A stretch of 64,000 nt of DNA from Sialis fuliginosa (taxonomy: Eukaryota > Arthropoda > Insecta > Megaloptera > Sialidae), in the NCBI GenBank assembly GCA_961205875.1, contig OY540814.1, positions 6,182,993 through 6,246,992 on the forward strand, written 5' to 3'. How positions within the stretch are numbered: the stretch's first letter is position 1; each line of letters starts with the position of its first letter. The translations under genes were made by a program, and so were the position numbers. Positions 47,805 to 59,800 of this stretch are shown here, one piece after another. The notes beneath the pieces are model-generated. The model had not been told where the DNA came from. It searched no databases and worked only from the letters and a program-made list of their open reading frames with translations.

Positions 47805-50800
47805 TTACACAGACGGCATACATTTTAATCTATCAAAAGCAGCCTTTTCTAATTTCTCTCTGTGGTCAGGATGGGAAATATTAATTAACGCATGTGCTCT
47901 TTGTCTCAATGATTTTCCAAACAGATTAGCGATTCCGTATTCAGTTACTACATAATGCACATGCGCTCTTGTCGTAACTACACCTGCGCCATTTTTAATA
48001 AATGGTGTTATCTTGCTTTCTCCATTACTGGTTGTGCTTGATAATGCAATGATCGGTTTACCCTTTCCATCTATTCCTTGTGCAGCACCGCGGATAAATT
48101 CTACTTGCCCCCCAAAGCCTGAATATATTTTTGCTCCAATTGAGTCTGCTACAATTTGGCCCGTTAAATCAACTTCAATGCACGAATTGATTGCAGTCAT
48201 TTTAGGTTGTTGCGCTATAATGTGGGGATTGTTGACATATTCAATCCGTAACAATTCTAAAAAAATATATATTTTTTAACTATGATAACACAGTCACACA
48301 AAAAAAATTCATGAGCCAGAGACTTGACCCATACATTTTTATATTTTCGGGGTCGTTGAAACAATTTTTTCTACCCTTAAAAATTCCTTAAATTCAGATG
48401 TTTTGAAATGTGAGTGACTCCCTTTCAAAAAAGGCTTAAAAATAAAAAAAAACCTGATGATTGTTAGCCTTTTACCCAGAGTATACTTGGAAATATTTCC
48501 CACTTTTTTTTAATCCTATAAACTATCCCCTTCAGGGGGTTGAATACTTAATAAATTTATTCTCTCTTTCTTGAAGCATTAAATATAGTTTTCTTGTATG
48601 TTGTGAGCCATCTACTGAATATCTAGAGAATTTGTCAACACCTCACCAACCCCTTATTGAAAACCACCCCTCTGGAGGAATGAATATTTGAAAAATCCGT
48701 ATCTTCGTTACTTTGGAGATTGTGAAAAACATTTTCTCATGTATATGTTTCGTGCTGTTTATTGTGTGATTACAGAAATCTTTAACCTTTTAGACCCCCA
48801 AAACCACCCCCTTAGAGTAGGGGATTGAACACAATATTATTTATCCTCTTTTCACCCGTGTAAACAGCTTTGTCGTAGGGGTTCAATGTATACATATACG
48901 TTGTGAGTATCTAGACAATTTTCCAACCCCTCATTAAAAACTACCCCTTTTAGGGGATGAATATTTGAAAAATTTGTATCTCCGTTATTTTAAACATTGT
49001 ACCATCTACTGTGTCATCACAGAACTGTTCAAACTTTTTAATCCCCAAAAACCACCCCCGAAAGACAATATTCCCAGGTACACTCGGGGTAAAAGGCTAA
49101 CAATCATCAGATTTTTTTATTTTTAAGCCTTTTTTGAAAGGGAGTCACTCACATTTCAAAACATCTGAATTTAAGGAATTTTTAAGGGTAGAAAAAAATT
49201 GTACCTGATGGAACAATTCTGAGGTCAGATTCGGTTTCAGCGACCGAAAATATAAAAATGCGTTGGTCTAATCTCTGACACATAATTTTTTTTTGTGTGG
49301 CTGACTGGCTGTGTTATTTATTGTTTTCTTGTTTATTATTTAGTTTATTTTTGTTTACTTACCAATAGATGGATTGTTATCAACAAAATCATATAGCTTT
49401 TTACTACCGAGCAAGAACGATGCAACAATACGCCCTTTATGCAAAGTCTTTTTACTATTACTAACGCAGCCTTTTTCAACTAAATCAACCACACCAGTGG
49501 AAAACATTTCTGAATGAATGCCAAGATCTTTATGATTGTGTAAGGATGACAATACGGAATCGGGAATGCTACCAACACCCATTTGTAATGTAGATCCGTC
49601 TTCAACTAAATTTTCAGCAATTAGTTTTCCTATTTTAGCTTCTATATCTGCAGGTGCTGAATCTAGAAATTCTGGTATTGGACTGTTTACAGGTACTGCG
49701 AAATCAATATGACTTTGGTGTATTAAGGCATCGCCAAATGTTCGTGGAACGCAAGGATTTATTTGTGCTAAAATCAAATTAAATTTCAAGTATTTTATTA
49801 ATATTTAAAATATATTTAAAATATTTTATTATATTAATTTTATAATAATAAACTTATTCATTAATTAAAATTAGAGTGCAGTATCAAAAATATAATGAAG
49901 GAATGAAACAATTTAAACTTATATTTTATTAAAAATAGAAGGTGAATCAATATTTATCTGCTGTGCAATTTAAACTATATTTCAATAAAAAATAGAAAAC
50001 ATAATTATATAATTTTTCCACATAATATAGTCATCTTGCTTTATACTTCCATTGTTGCACAAGCTTCTTTATGTCCTCAGAAAAAACGTTTTTGGCTGAC
50101 AATGAGTATGCACCACTTCCTTCAGTTCTTGGTCTGAGGTGAACAGACTACCCCTAAACTATATATAAAATGTGAATCAATACCTCAAACTGAAGAAGTT
50201 TCTGAAGAGTTTCAATACTGTAGACAGCAGTATGCGAACGGGCATTGTCCCGATTTCGCCTGTTTGGACCACTCAAGTACCCTTTTTAGAGTTTCGTAGA
50301 AAACTAGAGGAACCCTTATAGTTTCACTCTGTCCATCCTTCCGTCCGTCTACCTATATAAATTTTATACCAATTAGGATGAAATTTAGTATACGGACGTA
50401 GATTGATAACCCCAAAACAGAAATGATGAGATTTTTGAAAAAAAACATTTTTTTGGACCCCCTTCCCATAAACTGAAAAGTATATTCAAAAAATGTTTTC
50501 ACTTATCCCATTGAGTGGGACGTCTTTAGATAGATCTAATGCAACAAAAAATGTTTATGACCTTTTGATTTTAACCCTTCAGTCACGATATATTTGCGTT
50601 CAAAGTCGTTATCAGAGCGCCCCAACCCCCCTCTATTTTCTAAACTATCGATTCAAAAAATCTGAAAAAATTCCAGAATGTATAGCTTTTAATTAGTACT
50701 TTCACTGAAAATTGTAACGAACACTGTGGCAAAAATAACTGAAATAACTATTTTTTATAAATATTAGAAAGAATGACTACGGAACCTTAACATGTGCGTG

Positions 50801-53800
50801 CCTAACACGCACTTAGCCGTTTTATTTCCGTTGTCATGCCAATTTTCGCACTCATTAAAACTCACTTTTGCGCTCCCTTGGAGTTTGTAATATTTTTTTT
50901 AGTCCTGATGTAACTGTTTAATCATTAATCCTCAAAAACTCTTTCTACTCCATTAGCTCCACTTCTACCTACGCCACTGCATAAAGAAGTTTGTGCAATG
51001 ATGGATGCAGTACGTTAAAAAGCAAGAAGACTATATTGAAAAATTATATTATTATACAGGTTGGGGCATTTAAAGTGTTACAGTTGATTATCTCAGAACC
51101 ATCGCATATTTGAAAAAAATGTTTCAACCAAAAAATGTTTGGTTGTGAGGGGGTAATCGAATGACAATATTTATTTGCTGTTTTAACGTGGCCTTCAAGG
51201 ATATTTGAAGGTCAACATCATTTTTTTAAATAAGAACCTATAGTTTTTTTTAGTAATCTTATTCTACGTGAAAAAACATGAATCTTTTATTAAAAACTTT
51301 TTTTTGAACAACCCAAGCTTTCCAAGGTATCTAACAAAATAATTCGAGATTTTGAACTTTCAAGAATTTTTTACTCAGTAACCAGAAACTTTAGAAAAAA
51401 AGTACAGGATACACAAAATATTTATTTTGGTCTAATAAAGCGTGGAGAATTATTTAAAAAATTTAAAAAACTTTCTATTTATTTTATTTTAGCAAAAACA
51501 AAAAAAAGTACGAAATGTTAAAAAAAATCTAGAATAATTCTCCAAGTTTCATTAGACCAAAAAAACATTTTTTGTATCTTGTACTTTTTTTCTAAAGTTT
51601 ATAATTTCTGAGTAAAAAATTCTTGAAAATTCAAAATCTTAAATTATTTTGTTAGATACTTTGGAAAGCTTGGGTGGTTCAAAAAAAGTTTTCAATGAAA
51701 GATTCGTATTTTTTCACGTAAAATAAGATTACTAAATAAAAACTATAGGTTCCTATTTAAAAAAATGATGTTGACCTTCAAACATCCTTGAAGGCCACGT
51801 TAAAATAGCAAATAAATATTACTATTCGATTACCCCCTTACAACCAAACATTTTTTGGTTGAAACAATTTTTTCAAATATGCGATGGTTCTGAGATAATC
51901 AACTGTAACACTTTAAATGCCCCACCCTGTATACAATATAATGTTTTCTATTTTTATTGAAATTAAGTTTATAGTTGCATTGCGGATAATTATTTACTCA
52001 CCCTCTTACAGACGCGTAACAAACGGTCATTGCGCCCCCAGCGAAAACTTTTTTTCGTTGCCATACAATTTTCGGCATTCTCTTCCTTGTATTTCTGAGA
52101 ACCATTTTTTTTTACTCATTAACCCGGTATCTTTTTGTAACCATCACCCTTCTGATTAAAGGTTTGGTTTCGCCAACACCTAGCTACGCCACTGCCCTCG
52201 TATATTTTATTTTTTTAAATATTGACAATTTCATACAAATAAATAGAAGTTAAGTTTTACCTATAATAATTTTTGATTTAATTAACGCAGCTCGTACACA
52301 ATCTACACATGTCCCTAAACTACAGAATCCATGTGCATCCGGAGGTGATACCTATTTAAAATTTAAAAAAAATGTTATAATAGGCCCCAAAATATAATAT
52401 AGACTAGTTAGTAATTTAGTAACACTACTATAATTAATTGCGAATACTTACATTTATCAAAGATACATCTGGTTTCATTATATTTCTATAGAACAACAAT
52501 GGGATATCTGATACAAAAATTGGAACATAATCTCCCCTGCCATCAGCTACAGCTTGTCTAGCATTTGCTCCAGTAAAAAAATTGAGTGATCTGCAAATTT
52601 AAAATATTCAAAGCCTCAAAAGAAATATTTTTTTTTTAAATTTTATAATTTTCTTTTATTTATCTTTCTTGATTGTTAATTAATCGATTAGCAAATATCA
52701 GTGGTGTAGAAAGAGTACAGTACACAGGTCGACAAATGGGGCTCTGTCTGTCCGTCTGTCCGTTAGTGCGCTTATCACTCGAGAACCACTTATCAGATTT
52801 ACGTGGTTTCTTTTTTTAATTCATAGGTACATTCTCTGGCCAGGTTATAGGCTATATTTTGTTATGTTAGGTAACATAACAACTAATCAGTGACGATAAT
52901 ACTAAATCAAGTTGGAAAAAATTTTGCCGTCGGCACGCTATTTTGCTATACGCTGGCTAAACCGTTCAATATTGAACAAAATAATGTATTAAAGAATTGT
53001 GTAGAATCAAAAGATCTACAATAAAGTCAGCGACACGATATGTATAACTTTTATATTTAATATTTACAATGACTGCTTTTATGTTACAAAGAAAATTTAA
53101 AATATTTGGGTTTTGTTTACGTGGACTTATGACCTGCAAAATATTAATCCTTATCGAAATAAATGATTTCATCGTCATAAGTACTTAATGTAGATATAAT
53201 TTGCCCTTAACAGAATCCAATTTGGTATTTTGGTTTAGGAAAACGTCAAATATAAATACAATAACATATTATTCGCGCGAACTATGATGAAGTGTCGCGG
53301 GGAGAGGGAAGATTCTTCGCTCGGCCGGTAGTTGTTTATTTTGTTTTCAATTATTAACTTTTAAATTTAAACAGAATAAAAATTATTTGTAATTTTTGTT
53401 CTGATTTGTTTTTGTTTTTTTAGGTACGTTAGGTTTTGATTAGTTATTATTACGATAATAATTAATCGTGTTTGTACTTAATTAAAGCAACTATATTTTT
53501 CAAAAATCCTAAACAATAATTCCGTAGTCCAAGCGGGCGAAGCCGCGCGGGTCCAGCTAGTATTAAGATAAAATAATTACCTAAAAATACCATCACACGA
53601 TGGATCTGTATATGGAGCTGTTCCTGCGGTAAGGATATGTGAAACTCGAACATCCTTTAATCGGCTTGATTTTCCATGATCAGTCATAGCTCTTACTAAC
53701 TCCAAAGGAGTTGCGGAAGCGCTATGGACAAATACAAGTTGACCTAAGAGAAGTAAATAGAAATAATAAATTGAGACAACATTGACCAAAATATAATTTG

Positions 53801-56800
53801 TTTTTCTTTATATCACAAGTCAATATGCACAAGAAATATTTGTGCATCGTTTTAGATTATCTTTTTATTGTGCTAATTAATTTATTTTCAATATCGACAA
53901 ATGTTTCTATTATATAAGTAACGGACTAAGGGAGAGGGCGGACCGCCCCGAACTCCTGCGAAACATATTTAAAAAAATTAAAAATCAGGTGTCGAGCAAA
54001 AAATTTTCTTCAGATATTATGCGGACATTTTTAAAATAAGATGAAAATCTGCACTAAAATATTTTACTTTTTTTTCGAAAAATAAGGGGGGGGGGGAGGT
54101 GAATAAAAATATTTTATTTATGAGCGTTTGTTATCGTGAACCAAAATTACTCCTCTATTTAACTCTAGTCAGAGATGATGTAATACACATTTTGTTTCTT
54201 TTTTTGTTAATTTTGAAAATTTTATATTCGATGTCAAATATCAAACGGCTCTCACGAGATTTATAAAGTAACATATATGGTATGTAGAAAGATTCTGTAA
54301 CAAATATATATGAGTGTGACTAGAATAATAAGGCTATTATATTGAATGCGAGATGGTATATTTTATTAAACGATTATATGCGTTGTTAGAATTTAAATTG
54401 GAAATTCCAATTCAATTAAACGACACTCGTTTGATCTCTACTTATATTTTTATTTTGTTTTGTTTTGCTTCGAGCATATACAGATTTAGATCAGGAGGCA
54501 GCAACCAAAATTTGAGCATCATAGCAGCCCGCAAAATTTGTTATGAAAGGCTATATAGCCGCGGGTAAACATGCAAAACATGCCTTTACATAGATTTGTC
54601 TGATTTTTTTTTTGGAAATCACAATCTATTTAACTTTCAACTTGACCGAATATTAGCTTCCAAAAAATTATAGTTTTCGAATATATAGTCAGTCGAATTT
54701 GATGGTGCTTGAAATATATTATAGAGGTACTTATGACTCATCAGAGGTAATTTTATTATGATCCTCTGTACCATATATATAATAAGACTATATCGCGCAT
54801 TCTCCATACAAGCAATGATATAAACATGTCCCCATGACTAGGTGATAGCATTATTGGGAAAAGATATATCTGTCTCATAAGTTAAGAAAGCCTCGGCTGC
54901 GCATGTCTAAAATTTCCGCACTAAATTCAAAATGTTTAAAATTTAATATTCACAAACAATTCACACGTTAGTTATTTTACAATAGCCACTTATTATTTTC
55001 AATTTTTCGTTAATTTATGAATGTTTGTTTCATTTTCTCATCAATTATGTTCTTTTTCACTAAACGTCATTATAGGATTATACCGCCATATGCAGTATAA
55101 CAACCAATAGTGTTCAAGTATTAAAGAACATGCGCAGATCACACCATCTCATTTAACATATTCTATCTTCTAGTGTGAGACCGACGCCTCTCTTTCTATG
55201 CTCAGTATATTCTTTTATATGTATATGCTCTGTACATAGTAAACCAGAAAGAAAAATTAATAAATTTAAAAAATAAAAAAACACTATGTTGTCTTCGGAG
55301 GGCAATCACCATTTTTAGGTTTCCGTAGAAAACTAGGAAACCTTATAGTTTCGCCATGTCCGTCCGTCCGTCCTCACAAATTTTAAACCAATTAAGATGA
55401 GATTTGGTATACGGACGAAGACTGAAAACCCAAAAACAGAAATGATAAGATTTTTGAAAAAAACATTTCCATAGACTGAAAAGTATATTAAAAAAAAAAA
55501 TGTCACTTAATCCATTAAGTAGGGTGTCCATTAACTCTGCCTACCTTATCTCGAAAACTACTGAACCGATTTTAATGCAGTTTTCACCAATAGATAAATA
55601 ATTTTTCAGAACAGGTTCTTGGCTATTATTTTTTTAAATATTTCTGGTTCTATGAAACAATTGAATTGCCAAAGAATTGAAAATTTTTACTTTTTTAGGC
55701 TGGGAATCGATTATATAAGTCTTTGAGAACACATACAAACAGTTGTACAAAAATAAAGGTTTTACAAAAAATTTTATTGTTAATCAAAGGCAAGCATGAT
55801 TCCATTATTAACAATTTAATAAAACAAAAACAGTTGATGATATCAGGTCCTAATTTTCAGTGAATGTTCTGTACTACAGAATATTTATTTTCCAGAGGTA
55901 TCAACTTAAAAAACGTTAAACTTTATTAGTTATTATAGCTTAAAAAAAGTGTGTTTTCAGCTATTTTAATTAGCGTAGCGGATTAACAAATGAATTTTTA
56001 ATTTTTTTCAAAATGGAGGTTGTAGGGAATTTTGTAATGAATAACTTTTATTTTAAACTTTTTTTTGTATTACCTATACTTATTAAGATCGCTATTTAGC
56101 AAAAAACAGAAAATCTGAAGAATTTTACAATTGAACCATCCTGTCGCGGACAACCAAAATCGGAGCAAAAAAAAATAGGGTATTATTCTACACCACTTTT
56201 GTAACATATCCTGTAAGTATTAAAACTGTACACAAAAATGTTTATTTTAGGTACTTTTTAGCCTAGCCAGCCTGGACTAAAAGGAAAATATGCTAGATCA
56301 TTGGTTCTTAAATTAGAGTCCGCTGAACTTTTGCGGGGGTTGGTGAAACATATTTGTCATAAATTAAAGTACTTTGACATTTCTATTTACCAGTGATTAA
56401 TTAGTATCTAATGACTTTCTTTGTTTTTCTATCAGGGGGGGTCCCTGAAAAATAATTGTTCAAAAGGGGGCCACTAGACTACATTAGTTTAAGAACCACT
56501 GTTCATAAAAGTATACATACTTATGTACAGGGGTGCCGACTTGTTAAAAATATTGGGGGGGCTCAATTTTTTTGGACTCCCTTTTCCCTTATATAAGACA
56601 AAATAATAATACCGTGTAGCCCTCCCCCCCATGAAAGTTGACGTAAGAAGCTTTTTTTATTAACAATTTTTCCTTAATACAGACCTGACTTAATTAATTT
56701 GTATACTAAATTATCGACTATTAAAATATCCACAACAATTCTGCAAATAAACTCCTTCATTACGTTTTATTGTGCCTTTATTTCTGTACAATATATTTTT

Positions 56801-59800
56801 TTATATTTTATATATTTCACTTGCCTAAACGATTACCTTTCCAAAAATGTCCATAATTCTAATAATTTTTCATAATGACAACATTATTTTACAAAATATA
56901 CTCACTAACATATTGGCAACCTATAAATTAAATCTTAATGTATAAACTTAAATATTCATCATTTAATGGGGGGGGCTCAGCCCCCCCGACGGTAATATTG
57001 GGGGGGCTTGAGCCCCTTAAGCCCCATGGAGTCGGCGCCCTTGCTTATGTACACGTATGTATATGTAGATTTGTAAATAGCCATTATTATTTTATGATAC
57101 ATTAATTATTTGATAAAAATATATATTTATTATATTATTTACTGTTAGGTTTTGATAATTTTAATAATGCATTTTTTAATTATAATTTTAATTAAGAAAG
57201 TATTTTTAGAAGCGGAAAATGGATCGATATTGCACTTATATTTATTTTATTTAATAACATTATTAATTTTAATTGGTAATTAATGTATGTATTAAGAAAC
57301 CTGACTGAATTATAAATACTTACCTACTTATTTAAATTGTAGAAACGGTGGAATAGCGACGGCTTTAATAATAATTTTTCTCAGGTAATAATACTTAATA
57401 AATAATTAGCATTTATTTAAATTAATGTAAAATATTTGTTTTTACTAAAATATAATATTGGACCTATGTATATAAACGGTCAAATAACTTAAGGGGTTGA
57501 GTTTCTGGTAAAAATGTTTATACAAAAGTTTCAGAGTTTAAAAAATATACTACATATTCAATGATTATACACTAAACTTCAAAATTAAGGGATTACTATT
57601 TAATTTTTTTCAATATTTTTAGGTATTTTTGAATAGCTGTATCTCCGTGAAAAATGGTCGTAGAACAGTTTTAAAAAAACACTTTTAAAGCTTGAACGTT
57701 CTAGTTTTTTAATCTTTTGTTGAAAATTTTATTATCCTTAAGGATAATATCTTTTTTTGAAGATGAAACGCCGAAAAAAAAAATTCAAAAATGTATACCA
57801 ATTTTAGAGGCTCTACAGGACTTGAGAAACTTTTTTGGTCAAATCAAATAAAGGATGTTTGTAGATCAGACTTTTTTCTTTAATTTGCTTTTTTTCTATT
57901 GCTATACAACCATTTTTGACCGTTATTTGTAATAAAAAAAAATCATACATTTCACTTTGAGCACCTATAACTAGGAAACAAAACATCGTAAAAAAAATTC
58001 AAGGACAGATTTGGAAAGCTGAAGGTTTTTTCTTTAACGCCCTTTAGTTGTTCATTTGATAAAAAAATTCTTTCATTCTAAAAAATCCACTTCAAAGTGA
58101 CCTAAAAAATTGCATATTTTTCATAAAACAGGGAGGAACTTTGGGGGAACTTATGGGATCATTTAAGTGTCTATTTTTTTTTTAACTTAAAAGTATCCCT
58201 TACATATCTGCGAAACCCTGAATTGCTCAGATTTTTTTTACTTTGTAACCTAAGCAATCAAACATGCCATATTTTTTTATTCTTTTTTTGTAAATTTTAA
58301 CATTTTTTTTGAAAATGACAATACCTCTTTCTGATAAAAAAGGTATTTTCTTTTAATTTCAATGCTGAACAATGAGAAAGCAACAAAAAATGATTGGACG
58401 CAAATAACTCGATCAAAAATGGTCGTAAAGTATTAAAAAAAATTAAATTGGAGAGAAAAGTCTGATTTACAAAAATAATTCATTATATTTGATCAAAAAA
58501 ATATACCGCAGCCCGCATGGAGGCTCTCAAAATTGTTTTAAAATTTTGCAATTTTTTTTTCGGCGCTTCATCTAAAAAAATGGTTATCCTGAAGGATAAA
58601 AACATTTCAACTAATGATTGAAAAACAAAAACAGTTAAAACTTTTTTTTGAAAACTGTTTTATGAACATTTCTCGCGGAGACGGCTATCAGCCATTCAAA
58701 AATACCTTTAAAAAGTTGGTTTTAAGTGATCCTTTAACTCTCTCTCTCTCTAGTTAATTTTGGAGTTTAGTGTATTTGTTTTTGTCTTGAAAGGCCACTC
58801 GTCATATAGTCAATAATTATTATTTTTAATGAAAACCTATATTTTTTACTTACTGTATCTTTTAATCAACGAAATAAGAAAATTGCCTGAAATATTTTTT
58901 TCTGACTTTTTCAACGCAAATAACAAAATAATTAGAGATTTTTGGACTATCAACAATTTTTTAATCGAAAACCATCGACAAAAAAATACTAACAAATAAG
59001 TACAAAAAATGTTTATTTTAATTTTAATCTAATAATTGTTCATTGAAAACATTTTGTTAACTCTGAAACTTTTATACGAAATATGTATACCAGAAACTCC
59101 ACCCTTTTGAGGTTACCAGACTTTTGGGACACCTGTATATTATTATATTATTTTCTGTTTTTAATAATTTGATGCAATATTATTTAATTGTCACTCGAGG
59201 TAAAAACATACATTTTTTTAATATTTGTAGCAGAGTATGCATTTTAATTACTTTATTGTACTTCGTGTGTAGGCGTTGGTTGACTATTTCAAATAACAGG
59301 ATACCGGATATCCTTAAACATATAAATAAGATAAACTTAAATTTTAGTACTACAAGATTAGCTATCATTATGATAATTAACTTTGTATATGTGTTTAATA
59401 TAATTTTATTATTGTACTGTAAGCATAGTTAGGGATAATGGAGAGCGGGGGGAGGGGGTTTAAAAAACTCCCCGGCCGAAATATAATTAACTTTTTATTC
59501 TCAAATAAATTTAGTAGAGATGTTAGTTCATCCCATCGATAATAATGTTTCCATCCAAAATTTTCTCACCCTCAGAATTTTCATATTCACTGCCTGATAT
59601 TAATGAATAATAAACGTAGGAGGAATATAAAATTAATTAATTACATAATTTTAATAAAATGTACAAACTTCATCCTGAAATCCATGAAAATATTCTTTTA
59701 TCTATACAACGTCTTTCTGTCTGTATGTCCGTATAACCACGTATCTGATTTACGTGTTTTTTTTAAATTTATAGATATGTATGTTCTTTGCCCAGGTTTT

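Noticed and set aside
48013-48279. 88-codon plus-strand frame
   Set aside because: It is antisense to the last exon of the CoA-transferase gene.
59124-59432. 102-codon plus-strand frame beside the 57.5-59.1 kb element
   Set aside because: AT-driven hydrophobic composition, overlapped by an antisense frame, no recognisable domain.
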